NCBI GenBank assembly: GCA_025201705.1
Contig: MU616817.1
Location: 1-39,568 of the forward strand
Source of the DNA: Dissophora ornata
Lineage: Eukaryota > Mortierellomycota > Mortierellomycetes > Mortierellales > Mortierellaceae
DNA: 39,568 nucleotides
Reading direction: 5' to 3'
The notes beneath the pieces are model-generated. The model had not been told where the DNA came from and ran no database searches. It worked only from the letters and a program-made list of their open reading frames with translations. Numbering within the stretch: the stretch's first letter is position 1; each line of letters starts with the position of its first letter. Shown here one piece after another: positions 11,965-24,300 of this stretch. The position numbers and the translations under genes are program-made.

Positions 11965-14664
11965 ATGGCCAGTAACGTCTCTGCCGGCGAAACCACATTT
12001 CGGAATGTCCCCATCGCGGACAGTGGTGCCAGGATCCCTCAGCACATAAAAGAAGTCGACCGTAACCAAAAGTTCAAGTTCTTTGAATGTCTTCAAGCTC
12101 TGATGAAGGGTCGTCTACCCACGAACGAACAGATTGACCACTTCCTTGCCATGGCTCAGAGCTCGCCTGCGTTCGAGGCTCGTGCGCACATGCTCTCTGC
12201 CGACGGTCAAGAGCTCTACAAGAACTTCCAGAATCTGATGCGTACCACCCGTGGTATCGTTTACGAAAAGAACGAGCAGGAGCTCTTCCAGAACTTTATC
12301 TTTCACTGCACCCAGGCCTCGAATACGGTTGCAGCCCAGAACTTTCAGGCCCTCGATATGGATGTTGGTGTCTCGTCGCGCAAGGCCAAGAAGGAAGGCA
12401 AGGAGACCCTCGACAGTATGGTCGCTGTCGCCAAGTTGGTCACAACCAATGCCGACTTTAGGACCATCCTCAATGAGCTCTTCCAGCTTGCCAAGGAGGT
12501 CTTTAGTGAAGGCGCTAGTAAGGTCGGGGAGAGTGCTCTGGCTGTTGGAGGGAAACTCACGACCGCCGCTGCAGATCTCTCGCAGAGCGCCGTCTCTGCC
12601 ACACAGTCCGGCGGCTCTGCACTTCAAGAAGGCATCCAAAAGGCCACGAGCATGATTCAAAATATTGCAGGTCAGGCCCAAGAGGATCCCATTGCCACTG
12701 CCCAAGACACCCGCGACAAACTCATGCAATCCTCGAACTCGACCATGGACGCCGCTAGAGAGCGGACTGCGGACATGAAGCAGCGTCTTACCAAGCAGAC
12801 TGAAAACTTAAAGAGTCAGGCTCAAAAACAGGCAGGGAAGGCCCAGGAAAATGCTATTAACTATGCTAACACCAAGATGCCCCCAGAGATGCGTAATGCT
12901 TTGATTGAGAGACTCAAGGTGATCATTGGACAGATCCAGGCTGAGCCCAAGTACCAACACGCAATCGACTCGATCATGAACTTGATCGGCACATGGCGCA
13001 TGCGCGCTCAGGGGCCGGCGGGCAATATCGCCAATGAGGCCAACAAAATCGTCGGCGGTAAGCATGCTATTCTAGCAATCCGTGGTTCTGAAAGAGTTTG
13101 TGCTTTATACATTCCGTCGCCAACATTTCTCGTTTTGCCACACTTTTTTTTTTTTGTTAGACCCTGATGTCGAGTCAGCCATCGTTGAGTTTAAGGTTAT
13201 CCTCCAACGCTGGGCCCAGGGTTATGGCTTGGATCCAATGATCGCTCTTATTCAGAGCATGTGGAACAAGACCAAGTTGGACCCTGAGCTGAACGAGTAC
13301 TTTGACATGGTCTCGGGCTTCATGAACAAGGCTGTCCGCGAACCGAACTACGTGACCTCCAAGACCATCAACGAAGACGCCAACGCTCTGATTGATATTG
13401 GACAGGGTCTTATGAATGTGAAATACAAGCCTGAGACGAACACACTTATTGAAGAGGGCCAAATGTTTCTTGACAAATTGACTTCGGATCCCAGGTCCAA
13501 CGAGGTTGCAGCCAATTTCCAGAAGTTTGCCAACGATCTCTTTTACAATGCGTAAGTCTGTGAGGATTTTATGTTGCCAACTTGCTCTTCTGTCTAACGT
13601 TGTATGCCAAGAGCATGCTGTCTCTAATATTTCCCACTCTGCCCTTCCTTCCTCGCCTCAACAGAGATGGAAAGCTCACGTTCAAACCCCACTTGTTTGA
13701 CGACTTCCGCTACGTTCTGCTGCCCTCGTTGATGGAATCCTTCCAGTTTATCCCCATCCCCCGCATCGAGTACTCGGATCTCAAGGTCGATCTCATGTTC
13801 GACAATATGATCTTGACCAGCACCGATCTCCTCCCCCGCCTCTTCGAGGTCAACATGAACAATTCCATGCGAATGGTCCCCCGCGGCAACGCCAACCGCT
13901 CCTTGGACACCAATCGACACGATTTCCACATGGTTATTCAAGGTCTCGAGGCCAACATCCGCGACGTTGACTACTACGTCAAGACCAAAGAAGGGTTCCG
14001 GTTCCGTGACCGTGGCGTTGCTGATGTGTTGATTAATAAGAAGGGCATGGATGTCACGGTCAGGGGTAGAAAGTCCTCTGACGATTCGGATGCGCCCTCG
14101 TTGATCACGATCGATAACGTCAAGGTCAAGATTCATTCATTGACGATCAAGATGCGAAACTCGAAGCATCCGATCATGTACCTCTTTGCTCAGCCGTTTA
14201 TCAAGACTGTGGTCAAGAAGGCCATTGCACATGCGCTGGAGACTCAGATCAAGGAGGCACTGATGTCTGGTGACAAGGCCATGGCGACCTCTATCCGGGA
14301 TGCACGCATCAAGACTGGAAAGAACACGTTTGGAGCGTTGGTCGATACTGCGACATCGTTCGTGTCGAACAAGTTGAACCCGGATGAGAAGACCAAGGCT
14401 AAGAACGAACGCAAGAAGAATGCGCGAAATTATAACCGTACTTCGAGAGTGATCTTTGATGAGGATGGTCTTTGTGTTCTGGACCCTGTCAAGCATATGG
14501 AGTTGAAGGTTGGTCAGCCCTTGCAGGAGGATACGAATGCGATGGCTGAAATGCCGATTACGGCGCCTTGGATTAGCACGGCATTTAATATGGAAAACAT
14601 GAGGATTAAAGGACAGGAGAGATTGCCGGGCATGCGCCGCACGCAAGGAAGTCTTGCCATGTAA
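11965..14664 (+). CDS. HAM1-like protein (N- and C-terminal HAM1 domains; 827 aa)
   Basis: Exons 11965-13057, 13161-13551, 13665-14664; introns 103 bp (with a T12 tract before the acceptor) and 113 bp; total 2484 bp. The start follows an A-rich leader. The N-terminal half begins with IPQHIKEVDRNQKF and FFECLQALMKGRLPTNEQ, matching the HAM1-like N-terminal family (formerly DUF5923): helical, with an Ala/Gln/Ser/Lys amphipathic stretch (residues about 180-295) like apolipoprotein or LEA repeats. The C-terminal exon (from DGKLTFKPHLFDDFRYVLLP) through FIPIPRIEYSDLKVDLMFDN to HALETQIKEAL matches the HAM1-like C-terminal family (formerly DUF4449), and its alternating strands suggest a lipid-binding TULIP-like fold (inference). 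Members are fungal; the biochemical role is not firmly known. No signal peptide or membrane anchor is visible. Confidence 0.88.
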
Positions 14665-15118
14665 AGAGAGAGTAGATATAGTAGGAAAAACACAGATGAA
14701 AAAAAATCATACTGTTAATACTCCCAGCCAATTAATGGCACTAATTCCGACCTAATACGTGTTCAACAATAAAGCATTTTCGTCTACGAACTTTAGACAT
14801 GTCAAAGGTGCGTGTCAGCCAGATGCGGGAGTCACATGAACGCGCTGAATGTCTGATACTCATAGAACTGGCGAGGCAGAGCTACAGTGGATGGTAACTC
14901 ACTGGCAGGGCTAAAGAAAGTTCTCGGGCTGGAGGGGTTTGTTGTTGAAAAGATACAATTTGACCAAGAAAGCTGAGGTATTGGGGAAACGCCTGCAAGA
15001 GCTCTTGCCCCAGAGTGAAGATCATGGACCAACGAGTCTGAAAATAAAGGATAAGACTTCTCCATCATTTCAGCAAGTTGTTTTATTTCATGTAGGGCTT
15101 TTTCATTTATCAAATCCG
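14665..15118. other. Convergent intergenic region
   Basis: Shared 3' flank of the plus HAM1-like gene (stop 14664) and the minus DUF229 gene (stop 15119). AATAAA at about 14769 on the plus strand is a plausible poly(A) signal. Open stretches on both strands (minus 14832-15206, plus 14939-15370) run into the DUF229 coding exon and lack recognisable domains. Confidence 0.5.
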
Positions 15119-17943
15119 TCAGCAAACACAAAAATGCTTGACAACGCTCCGCCACTGACCAACAGCCTTCCCACCCTCCGCAATCCGCTTCGCACACGGA
15201 TACCATTCCTCTGCGTACGCACTCATTTGCTGGATCACAATACCATCTCCCTTCCCCTTCACCACATCATCCTCCGTCATCGTCACCGAGTACCTTCTGT
15301 TTGCCCGATGTCGATCCCGTATCATGAAATAAAAGATCCTCGTCTCCGGTCTCTCCTGTCCCTGCTGTAGAAGACTCGGCATCCGGCTCGTCGTTGCCGT
15401 CGCGTATGCTGTCTCCATCACTAGATCCTCCGTTCCGATACCCTCGAACGTCCCAATCTCCAACGCAGCCTGCAGGCTCTGGGGCTCCATCACTAGACTT
15501 GAAGGATGGCACACGTCATCGACATGGAACCTCTGTGTCAAAAAATTCATTCGCTTCGCCAGTAACACTAACGCGCCTCTCAGGAATGTCGCATCCACTT
15601 GCTTGGACGGATCCAAATCCAAAAACGGTTGGAATGCGCAAAAGTCGTTTGGGATTCCACCGCTATGGCAAGACCGGTCTTCATCAATCGGCAACAGGAG
15701 CGATCGACCGTAGATTTGGGCGTAAGACGTTTCGCTCGGTGCATCAGGGTGGAACCTTTGGCGGAATGTGCCATTGGCGATGAAGTCGGCCATGTATTCA
15801 GTGTAAGATAGGCTTGTTCCGCTTTTTTCGACTGGCATGTCACCGTACGCGAGATGGAGGAACGTCTGGTGCAAGTCTAGATGGGAGATAATGCGGTTTT
15901 GGTTCTGCTCGAGGGCTTGAAGGAAGTCAGGTCGGGAGTTGATGAACTGGTTTGGGAGGGCGACGAAGAGAGGAGGGATCTTGTGGTGGATAAAGCCTTC
16001 GAATGTGTAAGTCTCGCGACCGTAGTGCAGTCCATGGTCTGCCATGATCACAAACGCGCTATTGGTTTGTAGAGACGATTGTGTTAAGAAAACTTCCGGT
16101 TTCTACCGCTAATACAAATCAGAGTCTAGTGTACCTCTTTGGGGAGAGTAGAGGCGGTCGACCATCACGGCCAACGAGGAGATTCTCGATAAAGGTAGCG
16201 AACCGCACGTCGAACGACACGTGATGATGATCCTGTGAAAAAAAAAATGTATGTGTCAGTGGTAGTAAAAGCGGCAGACAACCGACGAAATCAGGATGCA
16301 GAAATACTTACAGGTGAATGAGTGTCCATGAACGAATACGTCGCGAACCTTCGCTTTCCCTTCGTGCTCGCGAGCCACCCCTCTAAATTCTCCATAATAT
16401 GTTCATGAATTGCCATTTCACCGGCACAATACGGCGTATTCCACCTCATCCCTCCCATCAACGTCGCCTTATAATCCACCCCCTCCGGAAGACTACAGCT
16501 CCGGCCCCAAACCCCTGACACGTGCATATTGTGGTTCTCACACCACCCTGTTTGCGGCATCTGGTACTGCGCTGGGATCCGCCCAAAGAGATGAGAGTAT
16601 TCGAACGTGATGGCTCCAGAGGTGTAATCATGAACCCCTTGTTCGCCTCCACACTCGCCGTCCGTATGCGCGGTCCGGAACCCTTGTTCCTCATACACAT
16701 CCCACACCCAATGTTTGGGTCCATGTTTGATGTTTTCAATCGACTGGCCCGAGTAGATATAGGCCTTGTTCGGCGGCGAGTTCTGCCCAAGCACATTGAA
16801 GTGCTCGAAATCAAAGATCCTATGGCCAGTCTCGCCTCCAGCTGTGGAGTTGATTTTCGCAATTGTCGCCATCACGGCCTTCATCTCGTGCAGGAACTTG
16901 GCTCTCGAGACCGCATCGACCAAGATCATGACCACATCATCCAACAGTGGCCGCGGTGCTTCCATGGTTCCCTCGATATGGGGCGGCGCCTCGGGTACGG
17001 AGCCGTTCTCGTCGACTTGCTCGGGCGCATCGAACTCCCGGAACACTAGATTTGCATTGTTGATGCCTGGTGGACACAACACAAACACAAAGGGCTCCTC
17101 GCCCAAGTGCAGTAAATCATCAATTCCTTGACTTGCGGTCAAATAGTCCCGGAACTCGTTCTTTGGGAACGATGGGAAATGGTACAGATAATTGAGCTGC
17201 CGTGGACAATCCACAGAGAGGTACTGCTCCCCATTCTTCCACTGGATATGTGCGAACTTGACGCCGTTCGTGACATTGATTGGTGAGAACGAGTCGATGT
17301 TCCACTCCCATGGTGGGAGCTTGAAATCCGAGAGTTTGAAGTCGTCGACACTGATACCCGCCGGGGGTTTCAAGAACCTGTTGTCGACGACGTCTGTACC
17401 GTTGTTACTGTTGTTGGAAGAATCGTCTTGAGCCTGATCCAGAGACGTGTTGGTGTTGAGATGGAGTAGTGACAGGACCGCAAACGCCAACGCGACAATC
17501 ATAGCCGCACCAAACGTCGTGGCCAAGATCTTGCAGGGCTGTGAGGCGCGCGACATCATGGTCGTCATTGTCATCGATGATAATGACCGTGATTCGGAGC
17601 GGGAGCTTGGCTTGCTGTAACCATGGAGCCATTTTGAACCGGCCAGCGGCGCAATATCATCCATAGCCTCCAAATCCTCCTCGTCTTCGTCCTCGTCTTC
17701 GTCGTCAGCATCGCCATCACGATGACCACGACCTGCGAACGCTACTCGGAATTCGTCCCTGTTGTCGATTTCTGACCCGTTTTCACTGTCGTTGTCGTCG
17801 TTGTCGTCATCATAGCTACGGCATCGGTTGATGTGACTAGACTGGCCCTGCAAGGGGAAGGATTGTTCAGCTGCTGCCTGCCCTTGGTTCAGAGAATTGT
17901 GTGTTTTCCAAGAGGGGGAAGTGGGATCTATCGACCCTGTCAT
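15119..17943 (-). CDS. DUF229 alkaline-phosphatase/sulfatase-fold type II membrane protein (889 aa)
   Basis: Exons 16312-17943, 16135-16232 and 15119-16058; introns 79 and 76 bp; total 2670 bp. Residues 1-138 are a cytosolic tail with an almost pure Asp/Glu run (about 79-92); membrane anchor at about 139-161 (ILATTFGAAMIVALAFAVLS); the rest is extracytosolic. The catalytic domain shows DDVVMILVDAVSRAKF (nucleophile loop around Ser346), a Cys-containing segment DGECGGEQGVHDYTSG, GWCENHNMHVSGVWGRSC, FATYSFMDTHSP and, after splicing, SAFVIMADHGLHYG with metal-ligand Asp584/His585. These are the conserved blocks of the DUF229 family, which belongs to the alkaline phosphatase superfamily with sulfatases and phosphoethanolamine transferases. 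It could be a hydrolase or a phospho-group transferase acting on surface glycans or lipids; the substrate is unknown. Confidence 0.88.
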
Positions 17944-18881
17944 TTGTTCGTATCGGGGTTATGCGAAGGCTGTAGTACGTGATGAGAGCAACAAAATGAT
18001 GGGAAAAGAAGGTGTGCTCTGTCAAGAAAATTAAAAGCGCGCCAGTGCGATACCCGGTGGACACGAGCGTGTAGAAAATGAGCGACTTTGACGGGAGGTG
18101 TGTAGGGAAAAAGAAAAGGTGATTTAAAGAAAAGAGAAAGAGAAGAGAGAGAAAAGAAACAGCCAAGGCCGCAGAAGTCGATGAACTGCTGGGGAAGAGA
18201 AAAGAGAAAACGCTTCAGCCAAAGGTCGAACTGTGCAATTGGTACTCAAAGTTAAAAATAACAGAAACGCATTGTGCCCGCACAACGATTTATTATTTTT
18301 TTGCTCACGCGAGTAGAATAGCCTGAAATGGGAATCAGGCAAAAGAATCAAAACGATGACGGGAATGGGGGTTGATAAGCAAAACCAAGAGGGAGATGGC
18401 ATGACAGCAACCAAGGAGGACCTGGGCATGACCACCCCCTGTATTCACGAAATGTCTCTCTTGCCCGTCTTCAGTTCAAGACATCCCAAAAGAACGATTC
18501 GCGCGATATTATTGGAAAATATTGGTTCATCTTTCATCGTGTGCTGTGTGGTGTGGGGGGGGAGAATGGGCGTACAACAAACACAACTTTTAGTGCTGCG
18601 AGGGAGGGCTCAACCGCCACACATTCCCGGAATAACAAATCTGCGCTCATTGCAGATCGGCGTTACAGCAAATACCTCATACACGGTCAATATGACCTTT
18701 CTCAAAACCCCGCTTCCGAGGACTACCACTTTCTTTTGACCGAGAGCGTCAACCGAATCCTTTGGAATCCCGGGGTTTTCGCCGATGAATTACTAATGAC
18801 TACATGTTTATATATTTACTATATGATCCTACTTGCTGATCGCCCTTCTCAGCCGGGGCTTTGATCCTCAAACTCGGGTCT
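17944..18881. other. Intergenic: DUF229 promoter and 3' flank of the monooxygenase
   Basis: Holds the promoter of the minus gene starting at 17943, including a GAGA/AAAG purine-rich tract at 18110-18160. On the plus strand 18605-18864 is open with good codon use (ALIADRRYSKYLIHG, EDYHFLLTESVNRILW) but has no in-frame ATG before 18797 and no connecting exon was found, so it is not called as a gene. Confidence 0.4.
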
Positions 18882-19135
18882 CTACGCATTCTCCTCGGCT
18901 GCTTTTCGTTGTTCCTCAACATACCGCTTGGACAGCTTCTGCGGAATCACGTCGCACTTTCCGCGCTTCTCGACCAATGGCAGGAACGAGGCCTGGGGAC
19001 GGTAGGTTGCTGATTTGTAGACGTCCTTCATCTTCACCGACTGTGGCAGATAGTGAAATACAACATGTCGGAGAATGCGATCCGTCAGCGTCTAGGCAAA
19101 TAAAGTCATATGATGGGAATATAGCGATTTTAGCC

Positions 19136-19166
<31 letters not shown>

Positions 19167-20991
19167 CCACCAACAACATCTAGAGCCATCTCTTGGGCCA
19201 TAAATATGTGTACCTGTCCAAACAAGACTTTGGCCTGCATCTTGCTCGCCTTGAACTGGTGGTCAACGAAGGAACGACGCTGCTCACGATAGTCCTTGAA
19301 CGCTGCGGTGATGTCCTTTGTCGCGAGGGAGGGGAGGTCGTAAATGCAGTTCGCAAGAATGACAGAGTCTTGCAACGCATTCACAGCACCTGTAAACAAA
19401 GGTTTTGAGTATAAGCACAAATAAAGTGTTTTCATTTGTCCGTGGTCACTGCCATTCGCTCACCCTCCTGACATTCTCCGTACCTTGGCCCGCACTTGGA
19501 AGCATCTTGGTGCGTGCGCGTGTAGTCCATGGAGAATAAGATGGTTAGGATCTGTTCTTTGTTGTCACACATTCCATACGGAAAACATACTGGTCTCCAG
19601 CGATCAACTGCAATTGATTCTCACCTTATGGGCGGCTATCAGATTATTATTTTTTTTCAAGTGGGAGTAGAATAATGATTGGGAAAAGATGAGCAAAAGA
19701 GATACTGCATGCTTCTTTCATTTCATCATGTCCTGGTTCTCGTATGCAAATTACCATCCCCAATCAAGACGCAACGTCCGTAGTGCCATGTCTCGAACAT
19801 CTTGTCTTCCAGTGCGACCTTCGAGATCCGTTCCTTCGGCGTCGCGTCAATCAGATCTCCCAGAATACCATATGGCGTCTTGAAGTCATAGATCTCCTGA
19901 ATCATTTTGTCGTCCGAATCGGGTGTCCACTCCGAGTTCTTGAACATCTCTTCCATAGACTTGCCTCCGAGTTGCAGCTGCACACTCCAGCAGATCTTCC
20001 TGTCAGGTACTGTGAACGTACTCCACTGTGGAGTACAAGAAGAACATGAAGAAGTAAGACGTGCTAATCCTGACCGCTCTTCGGTACACAGAGTCATACT
20101 AAAGAGAACGCAAGACTTACAGTGTAAGGAGATCCTTTTTTGCCAATCATCTGCGCAAAATGCGTGTAATTATCCTTCAAGTCCGGATACCTGCTCAGAA
20201 GCAAGGGATCCGTAGTTCCGACCATTGTAATATACCCCTGTGACAAGTCCTCGGTATCGGCTTTTGGTAATACGCCTGCCTCCTCTGCCTGCATATACAT
20301 GCTCTGACGAACATTACTGTAGGCACCATCGGCGCCCACGAGGATATCGCCTTGTACAAATGTTCCATCAGTGCAGGTCACCGAAACCTTCATGGAGTCC
20401 TGCTCCATGGAGACAACTTTTTTGTTAAAGTGGATTCGGTCGGCCGGGATTTTGGAGAGAAGAATGTCGTACAGTGGTGGGCGAGCGAACACCACAACGT
20501 CGTAACCCACACTATTGTGTCACCAATCGCGATTCCGTATTGGAGGCGTTAGGAAGTGCAATACAAAAGAAATGAAAGAAGTGTCGGGAGAGAAGGGGGG
20601 TCATACTTGTCCTTGTAGTCTTCAGCGCCGGTACTGGCGATGAGATTCATATCGTGGCTGTAGATGTTGAATCCTGGGCTTGGGAACCAGATCTTTTCGA
20701 GTTCATCCATCAGACCCAATTGCTCCAACGCCGGCAAGATGTTCACGTTCAGAGACATAATCGCACCTGTGGAGAATAAAACAAAAATTGTTACTTCTGC
20801 TAGTCATTTCTCTGTTCTTGACCCCTCGGTGCAGGTTATTTTTTTTTACCGAGTGGTTTGACATGCGGCGCACGCTCATAAATATTGAAAGGGATCTTGG
20901 CGCGATCGAGCAATATGCCCAAGAGTAATCCGCTCAGACCAGCACCAACAATGATCACCTCAGGAGTTGGTGGGTTTGTCTTTGCATTCAT
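18882..20991 (-). CDS. FAD-dependent aromatic-hydroxylase-type monooxygenase (460 aa)
   Basis: Eight exons: 20850-20991, 20607-20766, 20121-20511, 19755-20025, 19625-19635, 19484-19505, 19214-19389, 18882-19091 (1383 bp); introns 83, 95, 95, 119, 119, 94 and 122 bp. The protein starts with a Rossmann FAD site, EVIIVGAGLSGLLLGILLDR (GxGxxG at 16-21), then IYERA (Glu binding the FAD ribose). Exon 3 contains GDILVGADGAYSNVR, the group A monooxygenase DG motif; exons 4-7 together give RCVLIGDAAHKMLPSAGQGA, the GD motif that binds FAD pyrophosphate and ribityl (GDAAH at 320-324). These mark a class A flavoprotein monooxygenase (UbiH/salicylate hydroxylase type) using NAD(P)H and O2. The substrate is not predictable; no signal peptide. 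Two micro-exons supply the GD motif, so automated models may skip them or misjoin there. Confidence 0.9.
19136..19162. repeat. A27/T27 homopolymer inside monooxygenase intron 7
   Basis: Twenty-seven A on the plus strand, T27 on the sense strand of the monooxygenase, 45-70 nt upstream of the acceptor at 19092. It may serve as an extended pyrimidine tract. Its exact length is likely variable. Confidence 0.9.
19484..19505 (-). other. 22-nt micro-exon 6 of the monooxygenase
   Basis: Starts after ACCAAG and ends before GTACGG; encodes MLPSAGQ plus the first base of the next Gly codon. It enters in phase 0 and leaves in phase 1, which fits exon 7 (GTGCTGTGAATGCG, reading G-A-V-N). Confidence 0.85.
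19625..19635 (-). other. 11-nt micro-exon 5 of the monooxygenase
   Basis: CCGCCCATAAG, flanked by CTGATAG upstream and GTGAGA downstream. Joined to the G left over from exon 4 it reads Ala-Ala-His-Lys, completing the conserved GDAAHKM. Without it no AG acceptor gives a continuous frame between exon 4 and MLPSAGQG. Flanking introns are both 119 bp. Confidence 0.85.
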
Positions 20992-21371
20992 AGTGTGTGT
21001 TTCGAGCTTGCGATGTATAAAATGATGGATTTGGGGAGGAGAACGAACAAAGCAGACAATGGTATATGAGAACTGGAGAGGTTAGGGGTCGGAGAGGAAC
21101 AGAGACAGGGCGGTGGGCGATGAAGAGGAAGAGGAGAATGGATGAGAATGTGGCCCATCAAACGATGAGCTCTGTTTCTGCCCTTCCGCTTTGTTTGTGT
21201 TTGATGGACTATTGCTGATTAGCTGCTGCTCACAGAGAACACAACAAATGAATCAGAGCTTTGCCTGTTGCAAACATTAACTTGTTCAAGGATCATTTGT
21301 CTAGGTCTTCCAAACCGCATGTGCTTGGTCTATATTACAGATGTGTATGTTATACATGGCCGAAGGTGCAT
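20992..21371. other. Intergenic: monooxygenase promoter
   Basis: 380 bp between two same-strand genes. A CA-rich leader directly precedes the ATG at 20991, with a TATA-like TTTTATACA on the minus strand about 30 bp upstream of it and a purine-rich stretch at 21110-21150. Nothing else recognisable. Confidence 0.45.
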
Positions 21372-24300
21372 CTATGCACTAATCGCTACGCTCTCCTCCT
21401 TGTCGCTCTCGTCTTCCTCGTCTTCATCCCCAGCACTCATGGTGCTGTCATCATCGGATACTCGTAGAGGCGGGCACTGCACGTACTTCTTCTTCGGGCC
21501 ATTCTCCACTTCCCCATTTCCGTCGGCCACCGGGTCCTTCTTCAGGTACATCCTCCCGTCGTGGCTATAATACAAGTTGTTGGTACAAAAGCTGATCCTC
21601 CTCTTTGTCTCCGCAGAGGAAACGTCGCCTCCTTCGGCTTTGCTGGGCGACAATGGCTTTGGATCTGTATTCTTACTCTCCTTATTGCTGGAGGGGGATG
21701 CAAAGTCCAAAATCGCCTCCACCGCGCCATCCTCGTCTTGACTCATCACGTCGTCGTCTTTGTCGTCATCAAAGTCAGAGTCCGAATCGCTCACCTCCTC
21801 ATCCTCCTCTTCAGTCTCATCTTCAGACTCGTCATCTTCACTTTCAGATTCGTCTTCTTCATCTTCAAGCCAGGCCACAAATCTCGAGTTCTGCGCGAAA
21901 TTGAAGATACAAATTTTCAGTTAGTATAGTATCCACATACACAAGCGACATCATTACATTATACAAAGCAAAATGGTCCACTCACCAAGCTGCGCAGATT
22001 GTTTCCGCCATGGCCAAAGACACCCTGCGGTTCCTCTAAAGCCTGCCACCACTCCAGCACAGCCTCAGCTTCAACTACATCATACTTGTAAAGGGCAACA
22101 AGTACTGCATTGTGGTTCTTGAGCCATCGAGGATCTGCCCTGGCGTACTCGCCAAGCCTATCCAGCAGCGTCCTCTGCTCAGACAGTGATGCTACGAACT
22201 GCAACAACAGTGGCCCAAAAAACGACTCGACACGTTTCTCGACCATGATCTTCGGGCTGATGCGTTCGTCCGCCTCCTTGCTAATAACGACGTCCTCAAG
22301 GCCCCAGCCCCCAGAAATGGGGCCTCCAGTGGCGAGACGTTCGGCCTCCCACCATCTCGAGACCTCCTTAGCAATCACATCTACAGTTCGCTCCAGACGT
22401 GCGTCAAATTTCAAGACAAGTTCCTCCAGCTGCAGCTGGGCTTGTGCAACTGTAAACTTGGACTGTATTGCGTTGAAGAGAGCCTTTTGGGACATTGTCT
22501 CAAACGTCTCGTTAGCATCCGCAGGTGCGTTTTCCATGTCGTCCTCAGATGAGCGAGAGCATTGACGCTGTAGGATGATCTCCATCATGGTACATGGTGC
22601 GTCGTCATGATCGTTGTCGCTGGCATCGCTTTCTTCTTCCTCGACCTCCTCCATGCCTTCAGCATCCTCCTCTGCCAGTGTTGGAAGAGAGCTCGGAGAA
22701 GACACACTGCCTCTTCGAGAGGACATTGGGGTCACTGATCTCGGGGTCTGGATAAACGAACACGAAACTGCGCCGCTAGTTTCGTCATCATCGCTCTGAT
22801 CGTCGTCCTCCATGTCTTCATCCTGATCATCATCATCCTCTTCACTATCGGAGCAGTTCATCGGAGCAGAGAGAGAGACAGAGTTGATCGGCGAGGTTCG
22901 GGGACCTCCAGCTGTGGATGACGAGTAAGAGTGTGCGAGCAGAAATTCTTCTGAATCATCCTGACCATCGATCAGGTCCAGATTTGCGTGATGACCCAGC
23001 AAAAGTCCTCCGATATTCGAGATCCCGCCCGAGAGCGAGAACGCAGAGCTGTCGTATCCGATCTTATACCCCAAGGAAGACGTCTTGCCCACTGTCGTAG
23101 CTGAGATCTGCGCAGATGCGAGCAGATCCTTCAACTCTTTCATCTCCGCAGTCATCTGCTCCACCTCGGCCTTGAGATTGATCACCTTGATCTCCTCAGA
23201 TTCGAGCTTCTGGTTCAAGTCCTTCTTGATATCCACGTAGATCTTGTCCATCGTCGACCGTCTCTGGCGCTCCAGCGCGAGATCGGATTTGACCTGAGCC
23301 ACCGTTGACTTGAGGGCGGTATTCTTTGCTCGGAGACGATCGACCTTGCGCTTAAAACGCGACTTGCGCTCCAACTTCAGCGCAGAATCACCTTCGGACT
23401 GAAGGTTTGGATGCGCAGTCGAATGATACGATACAGTTTCTGCGTCGGCCATGGACGAATCCGAATCGGTCACATCAATCGAGTCTGTGACATGGTGGAG
23501 ATCCATCTCGTCACTGTCAAAGGTCTCGTTGCTATTACTGTCTACGCTGGTGCCCATAGGCGACGAGAGGCTGTCGACAGAGTCCGCGCTTTGAGATCTA
23601 CGATGACAAAGGGACAACGAAATATATATAAAGGGACAACGATATATGTTTAGAACGCCATCGGAGTCCAGTTGCCTCTTATGGCTCTCAAAGGTCATGT
23701 CCGCAATCCAATTCATATTATATATACCTTTGGGAAGCGATGGCAGAGCTATAATTGATCGCTTCATTGACAGGAGGCCCCGAAAGTAGGCTCATATTGG
23801 GCAGAGTAGAGACGCGGCTTTGGCCGGCAACTGCAATTAACCCGGCCATAGAGGGACGTGATGACTCACAGGCCGTAGATGCCTCCTTTGTGCGAAAGAG
23901 CGGCGACAGCGTGGAACGAGGGGACGACATGGACGGAGATGTGACAGCGGCAGCGACTGCTGCTGCAAATGAGATCACCGTCGTATCTACCGGGTGCGAG
24001 CCGTTTGTTGTGCCTGGAACTGCTGCTGCACAGGCCGGACTACGTTGATTACGTTGCGTGGGTAGCAAAGAAGGGTCAAAATGGTTGGATAGAACTGGTG
24101 TTGGCTGTGATGGCGAACAAGGTTGTGAAAAGCTTTTAGAATGGACTTGAACGCTGTTGGTCTGATTCAGAATCTGGGAGGAACGACGATTCCCTGCATC
24201 CCTGTAGCTGGCGATGCTATGCTGCTCACTCGACAACGACGGAGACGAAGGGGGGCGCTTCTGACGCGAGAAGACCTGGGTGTGGGCCAGCTCGCGGCCT

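Noticed and set aside
19506..19540. Reading the monooxygenase through a non-AG acceptor to give GD-A-R-T-K-M
   Set aside because: It would lose the conserved His and needs a non-canonical acceptor; the 11-nt micro-exon at 19625-19635 restores GDAAHKM with canonical sites.
21561..21929. Plus ORF opposite the acidic tail of the W2 protein
   Set aside because: Hydrophobic Leu/Val/Phe composition is the complement of Asp/Glu/Ser codons; no start or family.
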